The position numbers and the translations under genes are program-made. From Crocinitomix sp. (lineage in GTDB: Bacteria > Bacteroidota > Bacteroidia > Flavobacteriales_D > Crocinitomicaceae), in assembly GCA_030836155.1 (NCBI GenBank), contig JAURQI010000098.1, forward strand, positions 1-39,799: a stretch of 39,799 nucleotides of DNA, read 5' to 3'. Below are positions 1-9,911 of this stretch, one piece after another. The notes below the pieces were generated by a model that was not told the DNA's origin, ran no database searches, and saw only the letters and a list, made by a program, of their open reading frames with translations. How positions within the stretch are numbered: position 1 is the first letter of the stretch; the number at the start of each line of letters is the position of its first letter.

Positions 1-2
1 AT

Positions 3-2866
3 GGTGAATGTGCAGACCTTTCCGCTACCTATACTGGAGGAGGTGTTCCAACTGATTATACAGTTGCGGATATAACATATGCGCCAGATCCTTATGGTGT
101 TACAACCGTTTCTCTAACAGATGATTCACAGACAGGTCTTTTGCCGATTGGTTTTGACTTTTGTTTTTATGGGAATACTTACAGTGATTTTGTCATTTGT
201 TCGAATAACTGGATTGGTTTTAGCGCCGGAGAAACATCTACCTGGGTAACAACCGCAATTCCAGCTGTCGCTGGTGCACCAAGAAACTGTATTATGGGCC
301 CTTGGCACGATATTAATCCGAGTGTTGGAGGTACAATTAGTTATGATGTATACGGAGTAGCTCCTTTTAGGAGGTTGGTAGTCACTTATGAAACAGTTCC
401 GATGTTCTCTTGTGGTGGATTATTATTTACGAGTCAGATTATAATCTACGAAACGACTAATATTATCGAAAACCACATTTCATCAAAACCAATTTGTGCT
501 ACATGGAACAGTGGAAATGCTGCTCAAGGTATACACAATATTGACGGGACTGCAGCGGTTGTTTATCCGGGAAGAAACAACACAGCTTGAGATGTTACCA
601 ATCATGCAGTAAGGTATACACCAATAGGCACACCAACAATAGAATGGTATGAAGGCGTCACTTTATTAGGTACAGGTGCAGATATAACCGTTTGTCCAGC
701 GACTACCACAACTTACACTGCAAAATTAATATCATGTGGCTCTGAAGTCGCAACAGATGACGTTGTAGTTACAGTTAATCCTGATCCAGTTATTGATGCC
801 GGGGGGTAGACCAAGAAGTTTGTGAAGGAGAAACAGTTATTCTAGCAGGAACGGGAGCTGGATTAGGCGGGACTTATGCTTGGGATGGTGGCGTAACCGA
901 TGGTGTTGCTTTTACACCACCTCTGGGAACAACAACCTATACGGTAACAGGCACAGATACAAATGGATGTGATGGGACAGATATGGTTGATGTAACAGTT
1001 AATCCTGCGCCTATTGTGACTGCGTCAGCCACGCCAACTGAAATTTGTGAAGATGAAACATTAGTCTTAACCGGAGGTGGAGCCGACACTTATGCTTGGG
1101 ATGGCGGAGCAACGAATGGTGTTGCATTTACACCTCCTTTAGGTACAACAACTTATACCGTATCCGGAACCGACCTAACAACGGGTTGCGAGAATACTGC
1201 AACGGTTGATGTTACGGTTAATCCTTTACCTGCTGTAACAGCTACGGCTGATTTCACTGAAGTTTGCGAAGGTGATTTCGTTGTCTTAACAGGTGGAGGT
1301 GCAGACACCTTCACATGGGATGGTGGTGTCACTGATAGCGTTGCTTTTGCTCCTCCAATCGGAACAACGACCTATACAGTAACCGGAACAGATGCTGCAA
1401 CAGGTTGTGTAGATACAGCAACCATAGATATTACATCCTTTGATTTACCGCCAGTTACTGCAACTGCAACCCCTGATGAAGTATGTATCGGCGAGTCAAT
1501 CACTTTTACGGGAGGTGGAGCTGATACCTATGTGTGGACAGATGGAATTGTTAATGGTGTTCCGTTTACTCCAGCGGCGGCAGGTACTTTTACCTATACA
1601 GTGACAGGTACATTAGGAATCGGTTGTGAAAACAGGGCTGATGTAACGGTCACAGTTCATGACTTACCTACTGTAACGGCTACCGCAACTCCTGATGCAA
1701 TTTGTGCAGGAGAAACATTAGTTCTTAATGGTGGAGGAGCCGATACGTATACTTGGGATGGTGGAGCGACTGATGGAGTAGCCTTTGAACCTCCTTCTGG
1801 AACAACAACTTATACAGTTACAGGAACGGATGTAAATGGTTGTGAAAATACCGCATCAATTGTTGTAACGGTTAATCCTTTGCCGACCGTCACTGCCACT
1901 GCTTCTGATATCGAGATCTGTTTAGGTGAGTCTATTGTCATGACAAGTGGCGGTACAGCAGCTACTTATGATTGGGATGGTGGAGTTACAGAGGGCGATC
2001 CTTTTACACCACTGACCCCAGGTGATCATACTTTTACGGTAACAGGAACTTCTGCTGAAGGCTGCGTTTCATCGGCTTCAGTCACAGTTACAGTCATTGA
2101 GTGTGAGGAGGTTGTAGCAAACTTCCTTTATGATTCAAATATTTGTATTGGCGATTGTGTATCATTTAGAGATTCTAGTATTGGAACAATAGTTTTTTGG
2201 GATTGGGTATTTGAAGGTGGTGATCCAAGTACTTCTTCGCTTTCTAATCCAATTGTTTGTTTTAATACAGAAGGTGATTATAGTATTACGTTGACGGTAA
2301 CCAATGAATATGGATTGACTTCAACGATTACACAACCTCTTATGGTTCATGGTGTTCCGTCAATTACAGCTGCAAATGACACCATTATTGATGCTGGTGG
2401 AACAGCTATTCTGGTAGCAACGGGTGGCGATGCTGATGGGGTGTATATTTGGACTCCAGATCATCGTTTGGATTGTCAAGATTGTCAAATAACGGAAGCA
2501 AGACCGGATGAAACGACGACGTATCAAGTTATGTATATGAGTCCTTATGGTTGTGCATCATCGGATACGGTATTGGTATTGGTAAATTATGCGAAAAGAG
2601 TGGGAGTCCCTTCGGCATTCTCGCCAAACGGAGACGGAAATAATGACGTGCTTTTTGTAAAAGGAGAAGGTATTGTGAATATGAGTTTCCAATTATATAA
2701 CCGTTATGGTGAAATGATTTTTCAATCGGATGATCAACGAATTGGTTGGGATGGAACCTATAAAGGACGTCTTGAAAATCCAGCGGTATTTACATGGGTG
2801 CTTCATTATACATTTGAAGATGGCGAATTAGGAATGTTAAAAGGTAATACAACACTAGTACGTTAG
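3..2866 (+). pseudogene. Disrupted, 5'-truncated Ig/PKD-repeat surface protein with gliding-motility type B (CHU_C) C-terminal domain
   Basis: The gene is open from the first bases of the window, so its 5' end lies outside. The visible N-terminal part (about nt 140-590) resembles a beta-sandwich choice-of-anchor domain (PIGFDFCFYGNTYSDF). A run of about seven 75-80-residue Ig-like repeats follows, each with the pattern CxGE/D..LTGGGADTYxWDGG..G.xFTPPxGTTTYTVTGTD. Then come one PKD-like domain (about nt 2110-2355) and a CHU_C gliding-motility domain (about nt 2598-2866; PSAFSPNGDGNNDV, NRYGEMIF), which normally directs T9SS export and surface attachment. Two lesions are visible. Codon 588-590 is TGA where the context (NNTA-stop-DVTNH) strongly suggests Trp. 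At the G6 run 801-806 the frame shifts by one base; seven Gs would give DAGGVDQEVCEGE. The Met at 983 is an internal codon, not a start. Either this is a decayed or phase-variable gene, or the lesions are sequence errors. Confidence 0.8.
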
Positions 2867-2921
2867 TTTAAAGTTGCTAAACGGTTATCAGCTAACGGTT
2901 AAACTGTTAATAATTGAGGTT

Positions 2922-2966
2922 AAAACCCACATTATGATGCTGATCATGGTGTGGGTTTTATATTTT
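2922..2966 (+). terminator. Rho-independent-type terminator after the type B surface protein
   Basis: AAAACCCACA (2922-2931) pairs with TGTGGGTTTT (2950-2959), an 18-nt loop lies between, and a T-rich tract follows. It lies 55 bases after the stop codon and before the next gene, so it separates the two transcripts. Confidence 0.65.
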
Positions 2967-2999
2967 TCATACATTTAACCTACTAACCAATTTTTTTTT

Positions 3000-5030
3000 A
3001 TGAAACAAAATTACTTGAAAGCGGCAGCATTGGCCTTGAGCTTAATGGGAGCCAATGAGCTAGCTGCTCAAATTACAACAACTTTTGATTATACGGGGGA
3101 TGTACAAACGTACACAGTACCTCCAGGTATAACTTCTATTCAAATTGACTGCTACGGTGGTCAAGGTCAAGCAACAACAGTTGATGACTATGCACCGTTC
3201 TCTACTGGCGGTCTCGGTGGTTATTCTGTAGGCGAATTATCGGTAACACCAGGCGAAGTATTAAACATTTATGTGGGTGGTCAAGGAGCTGATGGTGCTG
3301 GCGGATACAACGGTGGTGGAACCGGTGGATTTGGTACAGCAGGGTCAGGTGGAACCGCTGGTTATGGCGGTAGTGGTGGAGGAGCTTCTGATGTGCGACA
3401 AGGCGGCGCTACTTTGGCTGATCGTGTGATTGTAGCTGGCGGCGGCGGCGGCGGTGGTCGTAACTATACCAATGGTTCTTGTGTTCCTTGTGGTACTGGA
3501 GGTAACGGCGGCGAAGGCGGAGGCTTAGCTGGAGGAGATGGTGATGATCCAGATGACGCTATTTACGGAACTTATTTTAATCCAGGTTCAGGTGCTGGTG
3601 GCGGAACAGATGTTGCTGGTGGAGCAGCTGGGGATGGACCAGAAGGTCCTGATGGAAATGTGGGAACACTTGGTAATGGAGGTCTCGGAATTGACGGAAA
3701 CTACGGCATCGCAAGTGGCGGTGGTGGTGGAGGATACTACGGTGGTGGTTCAGGCGCTGGTGCAAGTTCAGGTTCAGGAGATGCTGGCGGCGGTGGAGGA
3801 GGAGGATCCTCTTATGTCGGTGGTATGGTCGATGGAACAACAACACCGGGTATTCGAGAAGGAAATGGACAAATTATTATTACGGAGCTTTGCACACCGC
3901 TTACGGTTGACGTTTCGAGTGATGAAATTTGTGCAGGGTCTGAATTGACATTATCAGCTACCTCTGAAATCGGAGGTACGGTTGTTTGGGACGGAGGAGA
4001 TGTCCCTAACGGAGAAGCATTTACACCAGAGGGATTAGGAGAAGTTATTTTTACAGCAACTTCAGATGCCGATTCAGATTGCCCTTATGAAGCAACGGTT
4101 ACAATTTTAGAATTACCTGAGGTAATTGGAGAAGTTGATGATTTAGATATCTGTTTTGGTGATTCAGTAATTTTCACGGCAAGTGGAACGGCTGATACTT
4201 ATGAATGGAGCGGTGATATTGTAGATGGCGAGTATTATGCGCCTGAAACAACAGGAGATAACGAATTCAAAGTATTTGGATTTGACGAAACAACTGGATG
4301 TTCTGATTCGGCTACTGTATTCGTATTCGTATATGAATTACCTGAAGTTCTTGCAACTTCTGATGAAGAAACGTATTGCGATGGTGACATGATCACTTTA
4401 ACAGGTGAAGGTGCTGATGCCTATGAATGGGATATGGGTGTAGAAGATGGCGCTGCATTCTCTCAAGATATCGGTACTGAAGTATATACTGTAACAGGTA
4501 CATCGCTAGATGGCTGCGAAGCATCTGACGAAATTGAAATTACGGTTAACCCTAATCCAGAGATCTCTATGACAGGAACTGATGAAATGATGGGTAGTGA
4601 TGGAACAATTGATTTAACGGTTGATGCTGGTGCTGCACCATATACCTATGATTGGGATAATGATGGAACAGGTGACTTTGACGATACTGAAGATCTTTCT
4701 GGATTGGTAGCAGGAACATATACAGTCGTTGTTATGGATGCGAATGGTTGTACTGCAACAGACGAGATTACCTTAAACTCTCAAGTTGGAATTGATGTTT
4801 TAGAGAATCAATTATTAACGGTTTATCCTAATCCAACTGCTATTAACTTGACAATCGTTCGTGAAGGTTCCTTTACATACCAATTGGTGTCAATTTCAGG
4901 TGAAGTTGTGCTGAATGGTGCAGGAACCGATCAAGAACTGCTGAATATGTCAGAGATGGCAAACGGCGTTTATTTATTGCAAGTCAATGCTGATGAAACT
5001 ATACAGACAGTTAAAGTAGTAAAGCAATAA
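3000..5030 (+). CDS. Glycine-rich T9SS cargo protein with Ig-like repeats and type A sorting domain (copy 1)
   Basis: 676 residues. Residues 1-23 form a Sec signal peptide ending at LAAQ. Residues 24 to about 297 are an extreme glycine-rich domain with long G runs and a conserved SCVPCGTGGNGG segment, introduced by FDYTGDVQTYTVPPGITS as in bacterial glycine-rich surface proteins. Three Ig-like repeats follow (about 300-370, 370-445, 445-518; each begins with a Cys-containing DEIC/DICFGD-type strand), then a SprB-like repeat (about 518-597; APYTYDWDNDGTGDFDDTEDL), and a type A T9SS domain from about residue 606 (VYPNPTAINLTIV) ending in KVVKQ. The protein is presumably exported by Sec and T9SS and anchored at or released from the cell surface; its ligand is unknown. 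It is a tandem paralogue of the next gene and has a terminator on each side, so it is probably its own transcript. A TACATTTA box at 2970-2977 may be its -7 element. Confidence 0.88.
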   Translation: MKQNYLKAAALALSLMGANELAAQITTTFDYTGDVQTYTVPPGITSIQIDCYGGQGQATTVDDYAPFSTGGLGGYSVGELSVTPGEVLNIYVGGQGADGAGGYNGGGTGGFGTAGSGGTAGYGGSGGGASDVRQGGATLADRVIVAGGGGGGGRNYTNGSCVPCGTGGNGGEGGGLAGGDGDDPDDAIYGTYFNPGSGAGGGTDVAGGAAGDGPEGPDGNVGTLGNGGLGIDGNYGIASGGGGGGYYGGGSGAGASSGSGDAGGGGGGGSSYVGGMVDGTTTPGIREGNGQIIITELCTPLTVDVSSDEICAGSELTLSATSEIGGTVVWDGGDVPNGEAFTPEGLGEVIFTATSDADSDCPYEATVTILELPEVIGEVDDLDICFGDSVIFTASGTADTYEWSGDIVDGEYYAPETTGDNEFKVFGFDETTGCSDSATVFVFVYELPEVLATSDEETYCDGDMITLTGEGADAYEWDMGVEDGAAFSQDIGTEVYTVTGTSLDGCEASDEIEITVNPNPEISMTGTDEMMGSDGTIDLTVDAGAAPYTYDWDNDGTGDFDDTEDLSGLVAGTYTVVVMDANGCTATDEITLNSQVGIDVLENQLLTVYPNPTAINLTIVREGSFTYQLVSISGEVVLNGAGTDQELLNMSEMANGVYLLQVNADETIQTVKVVKQ

Positions 5031-5052
5031 GCTATATTAAATAGTTCATATG

Positions 5053-5083
5053 AAGACCTGCTCCAATAGGGCAGGTCTTTTTA
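5053..5083 (+). terminator. Rho-independent terminator after copy 1 of the glycine-rich gene
   Basis: AAGACCTGC (5053-5061) pairs perfectly with GCAGGTCTT (5071-5079) around a 9-nt loop and is followed by a T tract. It starts 23 bases after the stop codon. Confidence 0.85.
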
Positions 5084-5212
5084 TTGCAAAAACATTGCAG
5101 ATAATAGATGAATGATTCGCTAGTCATTAATGGTATCAATATACCTGATATTAGTCATATATCTTTTAGATTCTAATGTTTAACTTAGTGTTATTAATCA
5201 ACTTTTATAATT

Positions 5213-6805
5213 ATGAAACAGAATTACTTAAAGGCAGCAGCAATTGCCTTGGGATTATTTTCCTCCAACCAACTTGCTGCTCAAGTTACAACAACATTTG
5301 ACTATACCGGAGATGTGCAAACGTATACCGTTCCTGTTGGTGTAACGTCAATTCAAATTGAATGCTGGGGAGCCCAAGGGCAAGCAACAACTATCGATGA
5401 TTATGCACCATTCTCTAACGGAGGATTAGGTGGGTATGCCGTTGGTGTGTTAGCTGTTACTCCAGGAGAAGTATTAAATATTTACGTTGGTGGAGAAGGG
5501 TTAGCCGGTGTCGGCGGATATAACGGTGGTGCCATTGGAGGTCTTGGATCTCCTGGTAGTGGTGGTACGGAAGGTTATGGCGGCAGTGGCGGTGGAGCAT
5601 CTGATGTTCGCCAAGGCGGAACTGACTTGACTGATCGTGCAATTGTTGCTGGTGGCGGCGGTGGCGGAGGTCGTAACTACACCAATGGCTCTTGTGTTCC
5701 ATGCGGAACAGGAGGTAATGGAGGTGAAGGAGGAGGAACCGTTGGTGGCAGCGGTGACGATCCTGCTGATGCTATTTACGATGTTTATTTTAATGTTGGA
5801 GCTGGTGCTGATGGTGGAACTGATGCTGCTGGTGGATCCGGTGGTATGGGAGAAGAAGGAACCAACGGTAATGATGGTGAGTTAGGAATTGGAGGAGTTG
5901 GAATTGGAGCAACACAAGGAGCTGGAAGCGGCGGTGGTGGTGGAGGCTACTACGGTGGAGGTTCTGGTGCAGGTCCAAGCGCAGGGTCAGGAGCAGCTGG
6001 CGGCGGTGGAGGAGGAGGATCCTCTTATTTAGGAGGTGTGACTGACGGAGAGACTTTGCCTGGTGAGAGAGAAGGAGATGGACTCATTGTTATTACTGAA
6101 CTATGTAATCCAATGACTGTTACGGTATCTGATGACGAAATTTGTTTTGGAGACGAGGTAACTATTTCAGCAACTGCTGAAAGTGGAGATGCTGTAACTT
6201 GGGACATGGCAGTAGAAGATGGTATTGCTTTCGTGCCAGAAATGGTTGGAGAAAATACCTATGTCGGTAGCTCGGGTAACGTTGAAGATTGTGATGCCGT
6301 TGTAACGATATGGGTAAATGAATTACCTGAGGTATTTGGATCGTCTACACCAGATGATGGCGGCACGGGAGTTGGGGCTATTGATATCCTAGTTACAGGT
6401 GGAGCTCCTGCTTATGTCTTTGACTGGAACAATGATGGAACTGGTGATTTTGATGACACAGAGGATCTTACTGGCTTAACTACAGGTGCTTATGTTGTGG
6501 TTGTGCAAGATGCGAATAGTTGCGAAAGTCAACCAGAATCATTCTTCGTATCTGATTTAGCTAGCCTTAGTTCAGATGAGCATTCGACAATCAGTGTTTA
6601 TCCTAATCCAACCGTTGATCAGTTAACAATTGTAAATGAAGGTGTATTCACTTATCAATTGATCTCGATTTCGAGTGATGTCGTATTAAACGGAAATGCG
6701 ACGGATCAAGAAATCTTGAGTTTGTCAGAAATGGCAAATGGAATTTATTTCTTACAAGTAAATGTAGATAGCACAGTTCAAACCATTAAAGTAGTAAAGC
6801 AATAA
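5213..6805 (+). CDS. Glycine-rich T9SS cargo protein with type A sorting domain (copy 2, shorter)
   Basis: 530 residues and clearly a paralogue of the preceding gene. The signal peptide (MKQNYLKAAAIALGLFSSNQ, ending LAAQ), the glycine-rich domain (to about residue 298, including SCVPCGTGGNGG), the SprB-like repeat (DWNNDGTGDFDDTEDLTGL) and the C-terminal sorting domain (from about residue 461, VYPNPTVDQLTIV to KVVKQ) are near-copies. It has only one Ig-like repeat (about 302-372) where copy 1 has three, which accounts for most of the length difference. The start is fixed by the signal peptide matching copy 1. It is presumably a T9SS-exported surface protein of unknown ligand. A good terminator follows, and the 180-bp gap before it contains the terminator of copy 1, so the two copies are probably transcribed separately. 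Confidence 0.88.
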   Translation: MKQNYLKAAAIALGLFSSNQLAAQVTTTFDYTGDVQTYTVPVGVTSIQIECWGAQGQATTIDDYAPFSNGGLGGYAVGVLAVTPGEVLNIYVGGEGLAGVGGYNGGAIGGLGSPGSGGTEGYGGSGGGASDVRQGGTDLTDRAIVAGGGGGGGRNYTNGSCVPCGTGGNGGEGGGTVGGSGDDPADAIYDVYFNVGAGADGGTDAAGGSGGMGEEGTNGNDGELGIGGVGIGATQGAGSGGGGGGYYGGGSGAGPSAGSGAAGGGGGGGSSYLGGVTDGETLPGEREGDGLIVITELCNPMTVTVSDDEICFGDEVTISATAESGDAVTWDMAVEDGIAFVPEMVGENTYVGSSGNVEDCDAVVTIWVNELPEVFGSSTPDDGGTGVGAIDILVTGGAPAYVFDWNNDGTGDFDDTEDLTGLTTGAYVVVVQDANSCESQPESFFVSDLASLSSDEHSTISVYPNPTVDQLTIVNEGVFTYQLISISSDVVLNGNATDQEILSLSEMANGIYFLQVNVDSTVQTIKVVKQ

Positions 6806-6839
6806 GATTGCTGAAAGATTTAATAAAGTTTATTAAATC

Positions 6840-6880
6840 ACAAAGCCCGTTAGTCTATGACTAGCGGGCTTTGTTCATAA
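6840..6880 (+). terminator. Terminator after copy 2 of the glycine-rich gene
   Basis: CAAAGCCCGTTAGT (6841-6854) pairs with ACTAGCGGGCTTTG (6860-6873; one G-T pair) around a 5-nt loop. The T tract is short. The site lies between convergent genes and could act on both strands. Confidence 0.75.
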
Positions 6881-7100
6881 TTTAAAAAACATCTTTGAAA
6901 ATGAACCTAGTTATGAAACATTACTATTAGGTCTCAGACTCTGTATTTAATACAAGCTAAAGGCTATATTCCCCTAAAGAAAAATAAAAAAGATTTAATC
7001 AATCACTTATATATCTGTAAATAAGTAGTTTATCTTTCAGGTTTTCTTTTTCTAGAATTGGAAATTCTTCAGAAAATAAATAGATCCCCACCAGGATTCA

Positions 7101-8309
7101 TTAAACACGCTCAATTATTGTCGCATATCCTTGACCTACACCAATGCACATCGTAACCAATGCGTATCTTTTGTTTGTTTTCTGAAGTTCAATCGCGGCG
7201 GTTTGTAGAATACGTCCTCCTGTCATTCCAAGCGGATGACCAATGGCAATACCACCTCCATTCGGATTAATCCTTGGATCATTATCTGCGATTCCAAATT
7301 CTCTAGTGCATGCAAGAACCTGAGCTGCAAACGCCTCATTGATTTCAATGATGTCCATGTCGTCCAAAGTTAATCCTGCTCTGTCAAGAGCTTTACGGGA
7401 AGCATATACCGGACCAATTCCCATAATACGTGGCTCAACACCAGCAACAGCTGCTGATACTATTCTAGCCATGGGTTTGAAGTTATTTCGTTTCACAGCA
7501 TCTTCTCCAGCAATCAAAAGAGCAACAGCTCCGTCATTCAATCCGGAAGCATTTCCAGCCGTAACAGAACCTCCTTCTCGCTTAAAAGCTGCTCTTAATT
7601 TACCCAATATCTCAAGTGATGTATTGGGTTTTATAAATTCATCTTGATCAAAAATGATCGGATCTTTTTTGCGCTGAGGAATCTCAACGGCAATGATTTC
7701 TTCTGCTAAACGTCCATTTTTTTGTGCTTCCGTAGCCTTCATCTGGCTCCAATAAGCAAATTGATCTTGATCTTGACGGTTGATGCCGTATTTTTCAACT
7801 AGGTTCTCAGCGGTTACACCCATACCATCTGTTCCATACATTTCATGCATCTTTGGGTTAACAAAACGCCAACCGAAACTAGAATCAAACATTTCAGCAT
7901 CTCTACCAAATGGCTTAGAAACTTTAGAAATAACCCAAGGACCTCTGGTCATGTGTTCAACACCTCCAGATATATAAATATCACCAGCACCATCTTTAAT
8001 AGCACGGGCTGCATTGATCGTAGAAGCCATTCCAGATGAACATAAGCGGTTGACGGTTTCGCCTCCAATAGAATAGGGAAGACCTGCCAATAAAGAACTC
8101 ATGCGGGCAACATTTCTGTTGTCTTCACCAGCTTGATTAGCACACCCAAAAATAACATCCTCAATTTCTGAAGGATCAAAATTTGGATTTCGATTGATTA
8201 ATTCTTTCATAACAATGGCACCTAAGTCATCTGTTCTTACTGGCGCTAATGTTCCACCGAAATTTCCAATCGCTGTGCGTATCGCATCAACTATAAATAC
8301 ATCTTTCAT
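7101..8309 (-). CDS. Acetyl-CoA C-acyltransferase (3-oxoadipyl-CoA thiolase-like)
   Basis: 402 residues, full length for a thiolase. It cleaves a 3-oxoacyl-CoA with CoA to acetyl-CoA and a shortened acyl-CoA. The nucleophile Cys lies at about residue 89 (NRLCSSGM), the NEAFA motif at about 320, the catalytic His in [15 protein letters not shown] at about 355 and the second Cys in TMCIGVGQG at about 386. The N-terminus ([17 protein letters not shown]) and the segment [16 protein letters not shown] are characteristic of the PcaF/PaaJ branch (beta-ketoadipate or phenylacetate pathway), but no other gene of those pathways is nearby, so general fatty-acid beta-oxidation is equally possible. It is a single-gene unit, divergent from the glycosyltransferase at 8396. 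Confidence 0.9.
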   Translation of the reverse strand: MKDVFIVDAIRTAIGNFGGTLAPVRTDDLGAIVMKELINRNPNFDPSEIEDVIFGCANQAGEDNRNVARMSSLLAGLPYSIGGETVNRLCSSGMASTINAARAIKDGAGDIYISGGVEHMTRGPWVISKVSKPFGRDAEMFDSSFGWRFVNPKMHEMYGTDGMGVTAENLVEKYGINRQDQDQFAYWSQMKATEAQKNGRLAEEIIAVEIPQRKKDPIIFDQDEFIKPNTSLEILGKLRAAFKREGGSVTAGNASGLNDGAVALLIAGEDAVKRNNFKPMARIVSAAVAGVEPRIMGIGPVYASRKALDRAGLTLDDMDIIEINEAFAAQVLACTREFGIADNDPRINPNGGGIAIGHPLGMTGGRILQTAAIELQKTNKRYALVTMCIGVGQGYATIIERV

Positions 8310-8395
8310 GCTTTCAATTTTAGAGCTATAAAGTTAAAAATTCGCACGGGATTCTGAGGTGTATACGAAGGGAAATTAATTATCTTGGCCACAGC

Positions 8396-9814
8396 ATGCA
8401 TATATCTCATAAAACCGTCATGTGGATTCTTATCCTTGTCCAAGCCATTTTTGGTCTTTTGGTGATCAACGGTTTTCCGATTTCACTCGACGAACCATAT
8501 TCAGTCTATCACGCACAATCTGAAATTCCTGAGCTATTGGCAGAAGTGAATAGTGGTAATAATGCTCCCTTACACTTCTTATTGCTCCATTTTTGGGTTA
8601 AGCTATTTGGTATTAGCGCATTTGCCGTACGCTCTATGTCACTGATAATTGCGCTTTTTTCAACAGCCATACTTTTTCAATTAGCACGAAAATTCTTTTC
8701 GATAAAATATAGCATTCTCCTGGTTGGTTTATTCATTTTTTCAAGGTTAAATCATTTTGTTGCCCTCGAGGCAAGGATGTACGGACTTTTTACTTTGTTT
8801 TTTATGCTAATTCTATGGTCTTTATGGGGCTTTTTTATTGAGAACAAAAAGAATTGGTTTTGGCTTGCGATTTGGAATGTTGGTTTGATGTACACCCATT
8901 ATTTGGGAGGTGTTGTGATTTTTATGGAGGTTCTATTGCTCATTTTCTTTTGGTCAAAAATGAATCCTGCGAAATGGAAGATGCTATTGGGTACATTTGG
9001 ACTTAGCCTCTTGTTGTTTGCTCCCGGAATTTATTTATTGATTGAAAAGACACTTTCTTACGGATCTGAAGGTTCTTGGGTACCAGCCGTTCAATGGTCA
9101 GATTTATGGACAAATTTGGTGAAGTTATTTAATAACCAATTAACGTTGATTATAACGTTAGTAGCCGTTTCCGGAGCTATTTACCTGTTCAAAACCTCGC
9201 AAGAGAAAGTCAAAAAAGAAAGGTTGTTCTTTTTGGTTTTTTGGTCTATCGGAGGTTATTTCCTTTTATTTCTGATTTCTTTATTCTTTTCTTCTGTCTT
9301 TTTTATAAAATACCTTCAGTTCCTTACCATCCCTTTCTTTTTACTGCTGGTTTACGTGCTTACGGTAGGTTTTGAGAATAGATCTGGAAGATTGAATTTT
9401 TTACCCTTCCTTTTATTATTTTTTTTCGCGGGAAGTGTGAAATTCATCCCAGATGTTAATCGCGAAACTGATAAATTGATCGAGTATGTCGAAAAAATGA
9501 AAACGGTTGAGACAATTATCTATTATTCTCCTCCTCATTATGACCTGACTTTGGCCTATTATATCGATCCGGTTTTATTCAAACAATCAAAGTCAATTAG
9601 AGCGGATTTATCAACCGAAGATTATCATGCCATTTATCACGCTGATGAAATTTTGATCGATAAAAAATCTTTAATCTATATCGATTTTGATGCGGATATG
9701 CTTTATCCTGAAAATGAAATCCTCCATCGATTGGATAGCGAAATGATTTTTGAAAGTGTAGCGTCATTTAAGGGTGATTTTAATGTCTTTTTATACAGGA
9801 AACGAGATGTTTAA
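8396..9814 (+). CDS. GT39-like (ArnT/PMT family) membrane glycosyltransferase, copy 1
   Basis: 472 residues and very hydrophobic, with about 10-12 predicted membrane segments and a soluble C-terminal domain (about residues 365-472). After the first membrane helix comes the acidic loop FPISLDEPYSVYHAQ, then the NAPLHFLLLHFWVKLFG segment. This layout, with a catalytic Asp-Glu in the first periplasmic loop, is that of lipid-linked-sugar glycosyltransferases (GT39/GT83, dolichyl-phosphate-mannose or ArnT-like). The acceptor (lipid A, polysaccharide or protein) cannot be read from the sequence. It is about the same length and clearly homologous to the gene at 10765. A weak -7-like TATCTTGG lies at 8381-8388, so the leader would be very short. 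The stop codon lies in the 12-bp palindrome AAGGAATTCCTT (9814-9825). Confidence 0.8.
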   Translation: MHISHKTVMWILILVQAIFGLLVINGFPISLDEPYSVYHAQSEIPELLAEVNSGNNAPLHFLLLHFWVKLFGISAFAVRSMSLIIALFSTAILFQLARKFFSIKYSILLVGLFIFSRLNHFVALEARMYGLFTLFFMLILWSLWGFFIENKKNWFWLAIWNVGLMYTHYLGGVVIFMEVLLLIFFWSKMNPAKWKMLLGTFGLSLLLFAPGIYLLIEKTLSYGSEGSWVPAVQWSDLWTNLVKLFNNQLTLIITLVAVSGAIYLFKTSQEKVKKERLFFLVFWSIGGYFLLFLISLFFSSVFFIKYLQFLTIPFFLLLVYVLTVGFENRSGRLNFLPFLLLFFFAGSVKFIPDVNRETDKLIEYVEKMKTVETIIYYSPPHYDLTLAYYIDPVLFKQSKSIRADLSTEDYHAIYHADEILIDKKSLIYIDFDADMLYPENEILHRLDSEMIFESVASFKGDFNVFLYRKRDV

Positions 9815-9882
9815 AGGAATTCCTTAACTTTATCTTAACATAGAAAGCGTATGGCAATGATGCCCTTTTCCAAAAAAGGAAT

Positions 9883-9890
9883 TAGCTTTG
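9883..9890 (+). promoter_or_regulatory. Bacteroidetes -7 box TAGCTTTG upstream of the DUF2520 gene
   Basis: A full match to TAnnTTTG 22 bases before the ATG at 9912. No TTG is seen at the usual -33 distance, so this is only half of a consensus promoter. A CCTTTT/AAAAGG inverted repeat lies just upstream. Confidence 0.5.
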
Positions 9891-9911
9891 CGGCGCCAAT
9901 TTATATAATTC

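Noticed and set aside
983-2866. A gene starting at the Met at 983
   Set aside because: The Met is inside an Ig repeat that continues upstream in the same frame to the G-run frameshift; there is no signal peptide or promoter.
3538-3948. Open frames inside the glycine-rich genes on both strands (also 3577-3846, 5457-5978)
   Set aside because: They are shadows of GGN repeat codons, with low-complexity Val/Leu/His-rich products and no start context.
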